Source of the DNA: Haloimpatiens sp042688525
GTDB lineage: Bacteria; Bacillota; Clostridia; Clostridiales; Clostridiaceae
Assembly (NCBI RefSeq): GCF_042688525.2
Contig: NZ_JBHWAB010000001.1
Coordinates: 1,736,001 to 1,800,000 of the forward strand
DNA: 64,000 bases
Reading direction: 5' to 3'
Position numbers and translations under genes: made by a program. Positions 42,245 through 50,511 of this stretch are shown in pieces; the first letter of the stretch is position 1, and the number at the start of each line of letters is the position of its first letter. The notes under the pieces are model-generated. The model saw only the letters and a list, made by a program, of their open reading frames with translations. It did no database searches and was not told the DNA's origin.

Positions 42245-42796
42245 ATGCAAAAAGTTTATGAAACAGAAAGGCTTGTTTTGAAAGTATTGGACAAAACTTA
42301 TGCAAAATTGGTTTTGGACTATTATTTGAGAAATAGGGATTTTTTAGAGGAGTGGGAACCTACAAAAAGTGAAGAATTTTATAAAATTTCCTATCATGAA
42401 GAACAATTGGGTAAACAGTTAGTTAATATAGAAAATGGTACGTCATTTAGATTATGGATTTTCAAAAAAGATGATGAAAAAAGAATAATAGGTTCTATTG
42501 GCTTTAATAACATTGTAAGAGGTGCTTTTCTATCCAGCTATTTAGGTTATAAATTAGATAAAGATGAAATTAATAAGGGCTATATGACAGAGGCAACTAA
42601 AAAGGGTATTGATATTATGTTTAACCAATTTGGCTTACATAGAATTGAAGCCAATATTATACCTAAAAATATACGCTCTTTAAAAGTAGTTGAAAAGTTA
42701 GGGTTTTATAACGAGGGATTAGCATATCAATATTTAAAAATAAACGGAAAATGGGAAGACCATATACATATGGTTTTGTTAAACGATAAGGTGTAA
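42245..42796 (+). CDS. RimJ/RimL-type GNAT acetyltransferase
   Basis: This 183-residue protein is of the ribosomal-protein or amino-acid acetyltransferase branch. It begins YETERLVLKVLDKTYAKLVLDYY and has FRLWIFKKDDEKRIIGSIGFNNI. The CoA region is GYKLDKDEINKGYMTEATKKGIDIMF, with DKDEINKGYMTEA taking the place of the usual R-G-x-G-x-A signature (G-Y-M-T-E-A). The closing part is HRIEANIIPKNIRSLKVVEKLGF. AAGGAGG precedes the ATG. It is a single gene. Substrate unknown. Confidence 0.85.
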   Translation: MQKVYETERLVLKVLDKTYAKLVLDYYLRNRDFLEEWEPTKSEEFYKISYHEEQLGKQLVNIENGTSFRLWIFKKDDEKRIIGSIGFNNIVRGAFLSSYLGYKLDKDEINKGYMTEATKKGIDIMFNQFGLHRIEANIIPKNIRSLKVVEKLGFYNEGLAYQYLKINGKWEDHIHMVLLNDKV

Positions 42797-42870
42797 TAAA
42801 AAAAGTTTCCCAATTAATCAATATATAATTGCATAATTTGACAAGTGAAAAAATGTGGAGGGTTTTAGAA

Positions 42871-43350
42871 ATGGGTATTAGAAGTACAGCAAAAGCAATT
42901 ATTATAAATAAAGACAAGGTGTTATTAAATAAATGTTTTGACGAACATAATGGAGAGTATTACTCATTACCTGGTGGTGGACAACATACATATGAAACAT
43001 TGCATGAAGCAGTAATTAGAGAATGTCTTGAAGAAACTGGATACTGCGTTGTTCCAAAGAGATTTGCAGCACTGTGTGAAGAAATATGTGAAAACCCTAA
43101 AACGAGAGAATTATATCCAGAATATATTCATAAGATGTATCACATTTTTCTATGTGAATTAGTTGATGATATTACCCAAAAACCAACAGAAATTGATGAA
43201 ATGCAAGTTAGTAGTGAATGGATTGACATCAAACATTTAGATAAAATTCGTTTGTTGCCTAATGTATTGAATAAAAATATTGTAAAAATGATTAGAAGTC
43301 AAACTCCTATGTTTTTGGGTTCGGAACATATTCAATATAATCATGGTTAA
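42871..43350 (+). CDS. Nudix hydrolase
   Basis: This 160-residue protein has a complete Nudix box: GGQHTYETLHEAVIRECLEE then TGY, fitting G-x5-E-x7-R-E-x2-E-E-x-G-U, at about residues 37-60. The N-terminal strand RSTAKAIIINKDKVLLNKC is typical. The start is ATG 42871, with GGAGGG 8 bases upstream. A TTG at 42829 is unsupported. Nudix proteins hydrolyse nucleoside diphosphate derivatives. The substrate cannot be predicted from the sequence alone. No operon partner is evident. Confidence 0.9.
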   Translation: MGIRSTAKAIIINKDKVLLNKCFDEHNGEYYSLPGGGQHTYETLHEAVIRECLEETGYCVVPKRFAALCEEICENPKTRELYPEYIHKMYHIFLCELVDDITQKPTEIDEMQVSSEWIDIKHLDKIRLLPNVLNKNIVKMIRSQTPMFLGSEHIQYNHG

Positions 43351-43388
43351 ATTATAAGAAATATATAGTAAAATCTAATTATAAGGAA

Positions 43389-43466
43389 GCACCTCGTCAT
43401 GAAGACGATGTGGGCTTTGCCACTAAGCTCGATACCTCGCTAAGTGGCAAATGCCAGGGCGGCACT
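43389..43466. repeat. GC-rich multi-hairpin block of unknown nature
   Basis: About 80 bases stand out from the AT-rich surroundings. It contains CGTC-ATGAA-GACG, then TTTGCCACTAAGC with GCTAAGTGGCAAA (one mismatch), then GCCAG-GGCGGCA-CTGGT, so three stem-loops in a row. It directly abuts the DUF1703 remnant and has replaced the gene's upstream part. It could be a small mobile repeat or structured RNA segment. No second copy was seen here. Confidence 0.6.
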
Positions 43467-43697
43467 GGTCGAAGTGATTTATTTATAAAATCTGTTTCAA
43501 AGAGAGGAATGGCAATAGTTATTGAATTTAAAATAGCTAAAAATATAGATGATTTAGAAAAAAGAGCGGATGATGCTTTAAATCAAATAAAAGAGAAAAA
43601 GTATGATGAAGAACTTAGATGTGAAGGATATAAGAATATTGTTAGATATGGTATAAGCTTTTACCAAAAGGATTGTTTAATTAAGATGGAACCATAG
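43467..43697 (+). pseudogene. C-terminal remnant of a DUF1703-type AAA-like/PD-(D/E)XK protein
   Basis: The frame GRSDLFIKSVSKRGMAIVIE followed by FKIAKNIDDLEKRADDAL matches the nuclease-like C-terminal end (PDDEXK_9) of the clostridial proteins with an AAA-ATPase-like domain. D in GRSDL and E-x-K in VIEFKIA are the catalytic signature. The N-terminal 400 or so residues, including the ATPase, are absent and are replaced by the GC-rich block. Small pieces of the same family lie at 39337 and 55804. Confidence 0.75.
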
Positions 43698-43775
43698 ATA
43701 ACTGCTACAGATAAAGGTAATTTCAAGTGATTATGTATACAATTTGAGTGTGGAATTGATAGGTTAGTTAATAAA

Positions 43776-43816
43776 GCCAGTTGAGGTGAAGGAGATTCAC
43801 TTTGATTGGTTTTTTA
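43776..43816 (+). terminator. Possible terminator, wobble-rich
   Basis: GCCAGTTGAGGTGAA and TTCACTTTGATTGGT can pair with several G-U contacts around GGAGA, followed by T6. Confidence 0.5.
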
Positions 43817-44150
43817 TTTATTTTGCTAAAGGTTTTAATCAGTATACAGGAAGGGTAGATGTACTTTCCTAGTTCTTTTAATCGACAGTAACTTGACACA
43901 ATCATCTTTAAAACTTATCTTGTAGAAATATGTAAAAAAACATATAATTATAGTAATAATAGAAATTTTATTAAAGAATACATAAATATATACATATTGG
44001 TATAATTAACAGATTGAGTAGAGGGTTAAAATGAAAAATTTAAAGGATTAAAGTCGCCAATGGAAATAGTTTATGAGGAAAAACTTAAAGTATTATATGA
44101 AGGTGATTTTGATTTATAGGAAATGATTTTAGAAAGGATAAAACACAATT
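43817..44150. other. Spacer with decayed coding traces
   Basis: About 330 bases with no intact gene. A short frame near 44075-44118 (MEIVYEEKLKVLYEGDFDL-like) suggests a lost gene of the kind that follows, but no start or family can be assigned. Confidence 0.4.
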
Positions 44151-44279
44151 ATGTTAAGAAAAGAATTACAACCACCTAAAATTAATAATGAATTAGTAAA
44201 AGAATTAATGGGAAAAAGTATCCCAATGGAGGAATAATCAATAACTGATAAATGGGGATATAGATCTTTTAATGAAGCT

Positions 44280-44771
44280 GTGGAAGTAAGTAATGATAAA
44301 TGGGGGTATAGAGCTTTTGATGAATCAATAGGAAATAATGATAAGGAAATATTAGAGATTATTAAAAACTATGAACCAAAAGAATGGCATCAGCATGAAT
44401 GGTGTGTACATAGGTTGAAAAAACTTGAGTTGCCTGATGAAGTTATTGAATTTTTAGGTTCTGAAAATAGAAGAATAGATTTGCCAGAATCTGAGTGGAC
44501 AAACTATATTAAGTTTTATAATCTTGATGAGGTAAGAGTATTTAAATGGAATAATATGACCTTTGTTGATTTATTGTACGATGTAGATGATTATGACAAT
44601 ATAGGAGTAATGTCATGGATACCAGAACATAAAAGTTTTGCCTGCTTAGATATGGAACATGAAAAGTTTGGTTTTATTCCAGGGCTTACATGGAGCAAAT
44701 TTATGGCGAATCCTGCTAGGTATATTGATGGATCATTATCATGGGAATTTTGTGAAAATGATGATGAGTAG
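44280..44771 (+). CDS. Immunity-like hypothetical protein with damaged N-terminus
   Basis: The open part is 163 residues from a GTG at 44280. In the same frame, 44151-44237 encodes a plausible N-terminus (MLRKELQPPKINNELVKELM) that begins with an ATG and ends at a TAA. The sequence then continues ITDKWGYRSFNEA and again NDKWGYRAFDES, a tandem duplication of about 33 bases. The true gene may therefore be 207 codons with one nonsense codon. No family was recognised. The acidic, Trp-rich C-terminal half (SWIPEHKSFACLDMEHEKFGFIP) resembles immunity proteins in tone. It heads a row of similar small genes. Confidence 0.5.
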   Translation: MEVSNDKWGYRAFDESIGNNDKEILEIIKNYEPKEWHQHEWCVHRLKKLELPDEVIEFLGSENRRIDLPESEWTNYIKFYNLDEVRVFKWNNMTFVDLLYDVDDYDNIGVMSWIPEHKSFACLDMEHEKFGFIPGLTWSKFMANPARYIDGSLSWEFCENDDE

Positions 44772-44807
44772 TTTCTAATTGAGTGATTTATTATGGAGTT
44801 GTATAAA

Positions 44808-45374
44808 ATGAATGAATATGGAGAAATAAATTTAAATGATTCACAGTGGAAAGAAAAATTAACAAAATTAATTAATCAAGGAGAGAATATAATTTTTCCT
44901 ATTAAATGTAGTGGTAAATTTATTAATAAAACATTAACACCAACTTTAATTGTAAGTGGTTTTAATGAGAATAAAGAACAAATAGTAAAGAATACACTTA
45001 ATTTTATTTCAGAAAATTTTAATGAAATTTATGAAAATATGTTAAAATCTTTGGTTAAAAGCTTTAAAAATTGGGATATATATGATTCTAATACTGAAGA
45101 AAATTATTATGTAAGAACAAAAGAAGATTTAGATAGAATGCGTTATGATGGTAATTTTATTAATACAATAATAATTAATTGTAATGAATTAGAAGATGGA
45201 TTTGCTTATTATTCTTTTAAGTTCCAATTTAATTATTGTAGATTCGGTTTTGATGATGGAATAGAAGCGGTTATGTATAAAGATAAGGTTATATTTTGGG
45301 CTGATGGAAACACCATGGAATATATATATTCTTTTAAGGAAATATTGGAATCAGGTAATCATTATCTACTTTAA
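44808..45374 (+). CDS. Hypothetical protein, immunity-like (possibly DUF6985-type)
   Basis: This 188-residue acidic soluble protein starts at ATG 44808, because GGAG lies 9 bases upstream. An earlier ATG at 44793 overlaps that site. It has an N-terminal helix region and a C-terminal strand-rich end: FAYYSFKFQFNYCRFGFDDGIEA and VIFWADGNTMEYIYS. This arrangement recalls DUF6985-like proteins found in immunity clusters, a weak match made from memory. It lies 36 bases after its neighbour and is probably co-transcribed with the following genes. No toxin gene is adjacent. Confidence 0.55.
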   Translation: MNEYGEINLNDSQWKEKLTKLINQGENIIFPIKCSGKFINKTLTPTLIVSGFNENKEQIVKNTLNFISENFNEIYENMLKSLVKSFKNWDIYDSNTEENYYVRTKEDLDRMRYDGNFINTIIINCNELEDGFAYYSFKFQFNYCRFGFDDGIEAVMYKDKVIFWADGNTMEYIYSFKEILESGNHYLL

Positions 45375-45433
45375 TAGATTATTTATAAAGGCTGTGTTTT
45401 AAAACAATATTTAAAATGACAGGAGAATGATTT

Positions 45434-45637
45434 ATGAGAATAGAAACAGTAAAGATTATTAAAGTTAAAGAAGAATACATGAATTTTTAAAAGAATTCCT
45501 TAAAGAAGCAATAAAGGATGGCAATGGTGTAGTTTATGCATTTGATGAATTTTAGTGGTAGGTTTATTGATGAAAAATTTGAATATGAATTTACATGTGC
45601 TGAGCAATTAATAATTGAATTAAAAAATAGATATTAG
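45434..45637 (+). pseudogene. Disrupted small gene in the immunity-like cluster
   Basis: After GACAGGAG, ATG 45434 opens MRIETVKIIKVKEEYMNF and stops. The second register carries HEFLKEFLKEAIKDGNGVVYAFDEF. A third carries GRFIDEKFEYEFTCAEQLIIELKN and a stop at 45635-45637. Two frameshifts therefore break what would be a protein of about 65 residues. No family was recognised. Confidence 0.6.
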
Positions 45638-45647
45638 AGGTAGGATT

Positions 45648-46253
45648 ATGATAAAAAAAGAAGATAGAGATTTTGTAAAAAATTGTTTTAAAATATTAAA
45701 AGAAAATCATCCAGAAAAATTTAAAATAGGAAATTTATCTACAGAGATTCCACAAGAGATGAGAGATAAGGATAATAATAAATGGAATTTGATAGAATCA
45801 AATGTTTTAGAAGAGGATATAGTTAGATTAGAACAAAAATTTAAAGTTAAGTTACCAGAACTATATAAAGCATTTATATCTTCATATTTTTATGTATTTG
45901 ATAAATTAGAAGGTATAGTTGATAATTATATGTGTTATGATGATTATGATATTAAAGTAGAAATTATGAATCAAACACCAGATAAGCCATTAGATGAAAT
46001 AGATAATGTATTTAATGAATGCGAAGAACTTTTAAATTTTGGATATATTCCAATAGGCGAAGTAGATTCTTATGGAATTATGTGTTTTGATGTATTAAAT
46101 GAGTATAGTTTAATATGGCTTGACCATGAAGAATATTATCAATGTGAGAGTAGAGATGAGCTTGAAGAAATAGCAGTAATGGTATTTGATGATTTCAGAG
46201 ATTTCATGGAATGTTTTTTCTGCGGAGTAAAGTATCGATGTGAAGATATTTAG
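45648..46253 (+). CDS. SMI1/KNR4 (SUKH) family immunity-like protein
   Basis: This 201-residue acidic protein has the SUKH core. The helix EEDIVRLEQKFKVKLPELYKAFI begins near residue 58, then a middle region, then the strand block FGYIPIGEVDSYGIMCFDV with SLIWLDHEEYY near 130-160, and a closing helix RDELEEIAVMVFDDFRDFM. SUKH proteins are the largest family of immunity proteins against contact-dependent and polymorphic toxins. AGGTAGGATT precedes the ATG. It is one of several adjacent immunity-like genes without a toxin. Confidence 0.75.
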   Translation: MIKKEDRDFVKNCFKILKENHPEKFKIGNLSTEIPQEMRDKDNNKWNLIESNVLEEDIVRLEQKFKVKLPELYKAFISSYFYVFDKLEGIVDNYMCYDDYDIKVEIMNQTPDKPLDEIDNVFNECEELLNFGYIPIGEVDSYGIMCFDVLNEYSLIWLDHEEYYQCESRDELEEIAVMVFDDFRDFMECFFCGVKYRCEDI

Positions 46254-46288
46254 AGAAGTCAAATGTTGTTCTGAAGGAGTAATAAATT

Positions 46289-46789
46289 ATGAATAATAAC
46301 GGAATTATAGCGGATAAGGAACTATTAAATTGGTATGAATATTATGCATGGGAAATTTTATCTGAATTAAGAGCAGCAGAAGGATTAGATCATGAAAAAG
46401 TAAAAGAAGTTTTTGAAATATTAGAGCAAATGATAGAAATATATAGAAACGAAAATCAAATAGACAAGTTGGTAGCAGAAACATTTGAATTAATACCAGA
46501 AAATATAATAGCTATAGGTAAGATAGATATAATAGAAGGGAAGGAAATGCAAATTGTAGGAAATAGATTTTCAGATTATAGAAATATAATATTAAAAAAT
46601 AAAACAAGTCTTAAGCCTACAATAGTAGATAAACAAATAATAGATGAATTTAGAAAAAATAGTATAGGAAAAAAAGGATTTTTACCTTTAATTAAGAAAA
46701 ATAATAAATTAGATATGGAAAAGTTAAAAAAGACAATTAAAGCTATGAATGAAAGGTGTTTTTATGGAGCTCAAAAATGGATTATATGA
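46289..46789 (+). CDS. Hypothetical protein overlapping the PLD-helicase gene
   Basis: This 166-residue protein matches no family I know. The N-terminal half is helical and acidic (ELLNWYEYYAWEILSELRAA, EVFEILEQMIEIYRNEN). The C-terminal half is basic, with RFSDYRNIILKNKTSLKP and KLKKTIKAMNERCF. Its last 26 bases overlap the start of the helicase gene, so translation of the two is coupled. It begins after GAAGGAG. The tight coupling suggests it works with the helicase, perhaps as an accessory or control subunit. It could also be one more member of the preceding immunity-like row. Confidence 0.6.
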   Translation: MNNNGIIADKELLNWYEYYAWEILSELRAAEGLDHEKVKEVFEILEQMIEIYRNENQIDKLVAETFELIPENIIAIGKIDIIEGKEMQIVGNRFSDYRNIILKNKTSLKPTIVDKQIIDEFRKNSIGKKGFLPLIKKNNKLDMEKLKKTIKAMNERCFYGAQKWII

Positions 46790-49700
46790 GCAAGTTATTA
46801 ATGAATTAATAGAAAATAAAATAAATGAGTTAGGTGAAAATCATAAATTTATTGATAAAAAACCTATTGATAAGGCTGAAGGTGGAGGTGTGTTTGCTCA
46901 ATATTTACGTTCAGTTATTAAAAAAGCATTGAGTTATTTAAAAAAGGGTAGAAATGAAGAGGAAACACTATTAGCACAGATTGATTTATGTAATAAGTTA
47001 GTTGAACTTATGAAAAATTATACTAATGAGGATAGTTTAGAGGATTATAAAGTGGATTTGAATGGGGAAATGTTATTTTCTATAAGTGATAAAATTAATA
47101 ATATTAAGCCACCTAAATTTACTGAGCCGGAATATAGACCAATAACACCTTTAGGTGAAAACTCTCTTTTTACAGGAGCTAAAAATGAGCCAGACTTGGG
47201 AAGTGAATTTAGAAAAGAAATACGTAGTGCGGATAGGATAGATATTTTGGTTTCTTTTATTAGATGGAGCGGAATTAGAATGATTATGGATGAACTTAAA
47301 GAATTTACTGAAACCAAAAAGATTAGAATCATAACTACTTCTTATATGGGTGCCACAGAATATAAAGCTATAGAGTTTTTAGCTAATCTTCCTAATACTG
47401 AAGTTAAAATATCTTATGATACAAAGAGGACAAGGCTTCATGCTAAGGCATATTATTTCCATAGAGAAAGTGGTTTTTCAACTGCGTATATTGGTTCTTC
47501 TAATATTTCGAATCCTGCTATGAGTAGTGGACTTGAATGGAATATGAAATTATCAGAACAAACTTCAAAGGATATTTTAGCAAAATTTACTGCTACCTTT
47601 GATGCTTATTGGAATGATAGAGAGTTTTATACATTTAATCCTCAAGAGGAAGAAAGTAAAATTGCTTTAAAAACTTCACTGGAATATATAAGGCAAGATA
47701 AAGAAGTGGGAATTAAAAGATTTAATTTTGATATAAAGCCATATTTTTATCAAAAGGAAATTTTAGATAAACTTCAAGTAGAAAGAAAGGTACATAATAG
47801 ATATAAAAATTTAGTAGTAGCAGCAACAGGGACAGGAAAAACTGTTATATCTGCTTTTGATTATAAGAGGTTTTGTGAGGAAGATACAAATAAACAAGCG
47901 AAATTGTTGTTTGTAGCTCATAGAAAAGAAATTTTAGAGCAAAGTAGAGAATGTTTTAGAGCAATTTTAAAAGACTATAATTTTGGTGATTTATGTGTTG
48001 GAGAACATACACCTGAAAAAATAGATCATTTATTTATATCTATACAATCATTTAATTCTAAAGAGTTTATAAAGAATACTTCTGAAGACTTTTATGATTT
48101 TATTATAATAGATGAATTTCATCATGCAGCTGCATCAAGTTATCAGGATTTATTAAACTATTATAAACCTAAAGTTTTACTAGGATTAACAGCTACACCA
48201 GAGAGAATGGATGAAAAAAGTGTTTTAGAATATTTTGATAATAAGATAGCAGCTGAAATAAGACTTGGTGAAGCTATAAATAAAAAATTATTGTGTCCAT
48301 TTCATTATTTTGGAGTTGCTGATTGTGAAGATTTAAGTAATCTGAAATGGAGCAGAGGTGGTTACTTAAAAGAAGATTTAGAGAAGGTTTATACGAAAAA
48401 TAATCAAAGAGCTGAGCTTGTGGTAAGGAATATAGGTAAGTATGTAAATGATATCAATAAGGTGAAGGGGTTAGGCTTTTGTGTAAGTAAGAAACATGCT
48501 GATTTTATGAGTGACTATTTTAACCATATTGGTATGAAATCTATATCTCTAAATAGTGAGTCGTCAATTCAAGAAAGAAATAAAGCAAAGCACAAACTTG
48601 TTAAAGGTGAAATAAAGTTTATCTTTGTTGTAGACTTATATAATGAAGGTGTAGATATTCCAGAGGTAAATACAGTTTTATTTTTAAGACCAACGGAATC
48701 ACTTACAGTATTTTTACAGCAGTTAGGAAGAGGATTAAGATTAAGTGACAATAAAGAGTGTCTAACAGTATTAGACTTTGTTGGTCAGGCACATGCTAAT
48801 TATAACTTTGAACAGAAATTTAGGGCATTAATTGGTAAAACAAAAGATTCAACAGATAAAGAAATAAAAAATGAGTTTCCGAATTTACCTAAGGGATGTC
48901 ATATTTACCTTGAAAAAGTAGCTCAAGAGTATATTCTGAATAATCTTAAGAAATCATTAATTAATAAAAATACTTTAAAGAGTAAGATAAGGAATTTTGC
49001 TAATGTATGTACTGAAGAATTAAATATAAACAATTTTATAGATTATTATAATTTGAGTTTAGAAGATATTTATAAGAGGTTTAGTTTTAATAGATTATGT
49101 GTTGAAGCAGGAGTGAAAGAAGATTTTCAAAATCTAAATGAAAAGGAACTTACAAAAGCATTTTCAAGATTATTACATATAAATTCTATGACTTGGATTA
49201 ACTTTATTATTAATGTATTAGAAAATATAGAAACTATAGAAGTAGAATCTTTTAATGAAGAAGAAAAAAGAATGCTTTTGATGTTTCACTATACAGTTTG
49301 GGTAAAAGTACCATCAGATTTAGGGTTTAATACTTTGAAAAAAAGTATTTTAGCTATCAAAGAAAATAAAGAAATGTATGAAGAAATGTTACAAATATTA
49401 AAAATCAATAAAGAGAAAATTGATTTTCTAGAAAAGAAAGTGAATTTAGGAATACCTTCTCCACTTGAATTACACTGTCAATATAGTAGAGATGAGATAC
49501 TGTCGGCTTTAGGATATTATACAGAGAATAAAAAGCCATCTCAAAGAGAGGGAGTTAAATATTTTAAGAAAGAAAAAATTGACGCATTTTTTATCACGTT
49601 AAATAAAAGTGAAAGAGATTACTCTCCATCTACTATGTATGAGGACTATGCTATTAGTGAGAATCTATTCCATTGGCAATCACAAAGTACAACATCAGTA

Positions 49701-49925
49701 GAATCACAAACTGGTCAAAGGTATATAAATCATAGAAAAACGGGTAATAAGATTTTGTTGTTTGTACGTGAATACAATAAAGTGAATGGTATAACAAGTA
49801 GTTATTATTTTTTAGGTACTGCAAATTATATAAGCCATAGAGGGGATAGACCCATAAGTTTCACCTTTAGGTTAGATAATGAAATGCCTGTAAAATTGTT
49901 AAACAAGGCAAGTAAGGTCATATAA
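46764..49925 (+). CDS. PLD-nuclease/SF2 helicase/DUF3427 protein, probable defence enzyme
   Basis: This 1053-residue protein has three parts. A phospholipase D-like nuclease domain (about 110-290) carries TRLHAKAYYF and, later, AYIGSSNIS, the H-x-K and GSSN elements of NgoFVII-type nucleases. An SF2 helicase follows, with Walker A ATGTGKT near 353, FVAHRKEIL, IIIDEFHHA near 447, GLTATPERMD and the arginine-finger motif QQLGRGLRL near 651. A C-terminal DUF3427-like domain ends GTANYISHRGDRPISFTFRL. I chose ATG 46764, with AAAGGTG upstream. Such proteins are found in restriction and defence islands. No methylase is adjacent. All motifs appear intact. Its target is unknown. Confidence 0.85.
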   Translation: MELKNGLYEQVINELIENKINELGENHKFIDKKPIDKAEGGGVFAQYLRSVIKKALSYLKKGRNEEETLLAQIDLCNKLVELMKNYTNEDSLEDYKVDLNGEMLFSISDKINNIKPPKFTEPEYRPITPLGENSLFTGAKNEPDLGSEFRKEIRSADRIDILVSFIRWSGIRMIMDELKEFTETKKIRIITTSYMGATEYKAIEFLANLPNTEVKISYDTKRTRLHAKAYYFHRESGFSTAYIGSSNISNPAMSSGLEWNMKLSEQTSKDILAKFTATFDAYWNDREFYTFNPQEEESKIALKTSLEYIRQDKEVGIKRFNFDIKPYFYQKEILDKLQVERKVHNRYKNLVVAATGTGKTVISAFDYKRFCEEDTNKQAKLLFVAHRKEILEQSRECFRAILKDYNFGDLCVGEHTPEKIDHLFISIQSFNSKEFIKNTSEDFYDFIIIDEFHHAAASSYQDLLNYYKPKVLLGLTATPERMDEKSVLEYFDNKIAAEIRLGEAINKKLLCPFHYFGVADCEDLSNLKWSRGGYLKEDLEKVYTKNNQRAELVVRNIGKYVNDINKVKGLGFCVSKKHADFMSDYFNHIGMKSISLNSESSIQERNKAKHKLVKGEIKFIFVVDLYNEGVDIPEVNTVLFLRPTESLTVFLQQLGRGLRLSDNKECLTVLDFVGQAHANYNFEQKFRALIGKTKDSTDKEIKNEFPNLPKGCHIYLEKVAQEYILNNLKKSLINKNTLKSKIRNFANVCTEELNINNFIDYYNLSLEDIYKRFSFNRLCVEAGVKEDFQNLNEKELTKAFSRLLHINSMTWINFIINVLENIETIEVESFNEEEKRMLLMFHYTVWVKVPSDLGFNTLKKSILAIKENKEMYEEMLQILKINKEKIDFLEKKVNLGIPSPLELHCQYSRDEILSALGYYTENKKPSQREGVKYFKKEKIDAFFITLNKSERDYSPSTMYEDYAISENLFHWQSQSTTSVESQTGQRYINHRKTGNKILLFVREYNKVNGITSSYYFLGTANYISHRGDRPISFTFRLDNEMPVKLLNKASKVI

Positions 49926-49967
49926 TAAGTTAAGGGAAAATTTTTTAGAAAAGGGGTTGATGTATCT

Positions 49968-50375
49968 ATGTTTAAAAGTTTAAAAACTAAAATTATAATA
50001 CCAATGATTAGTTTATTGGTATTAATATTTTTAGTTGGATGTTCTGGTGGAAGTTATAAAACTAAAAGTTCTGATGAAAGTAATACAAACAATAGTATGA
50101 AGATGTCTTATTCAGATTTTGAAGGTTATAAATTTACTTCCATAAAATTAAAAAAAGGTGATGAATTAAATTTAAATATTAATGTAACTACAGAAGAAGG
50201 AAATTTAAAAATAACTTTTGTAGATGAAAATGATAATGAGTTATTTAAGGTAGAAAATCCAAAGGAACAGATCAATAAAACAATTGAAATAAATAAAGAT
50301 GCTACTTATAAAATAAAAGTTGGAGGGAAACACAAAGGAAGTTATAACATTACTTGGGATATAAAAAAATCATGA
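49968..50375 (+). CDS. Small lipoprotein
   Basis: This 135-residue protein starts with a basic n-region, a hydrophobic stretch IIIPMISLLVLIF and a lipobox LVGC with Cys at residue 25, so it should be lipid-anchored on the outer face of the membrane. The rest is a Ser/Asn-rich linker and a beta-rich domain with KLKKGDELNLNINVTTEEGN and a closing YKIKVGGKHKGSYNITWDI, like small beta-sandwich lipoproteins. Function unknown. AAAAGGGG precedes the ATG. It lies 42 bases after the helicase gene. Confidence 0.85.
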   Translation: MFKSLKTKIIIPMISLLVLIFLVGCSGGSYKTKSSDESNTNNSMKMSYSDFEGYKFTSIKLKKGDELNLNINVTTEEGNLKITFVDENDNELFKVENPKEQINKTIEINKDATYKIKVGGKHKGSYNITWDIKKS

Positions 50376-50449
50376 TATTAGAGATAAAATACGATTATAA
50401 GAAGAATAAATATTTAATGCAGAAAACATATATGAAATTTTATTCAATA

Positions 50450-50489
50450 GGTATTACGCAGCTAACTGTTAAGTTAGTTGTGTAATACC
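50450..50489. terminator. Stem-loop between convergent genes
   Basis: GGTATTAC-G-CA-G-CTAACT pairs with AGTTAG-T-TG-T-GTAATACC around GTTA. The flanking T-run is short, so termination strength is uncertain. Confidence 0.6.
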
Positions 50490-50511
50490 CCTTTGAAAAA
50501 ACATATAAGTA

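Noticed and set aside
46764..49925. The large helicase as a BREX or DISARM component
   Set aside because: None of the companion genes (PglZ, BrxL, DrmB, methylase) is nearby. The PLD and DUF3427 parts point to another family.
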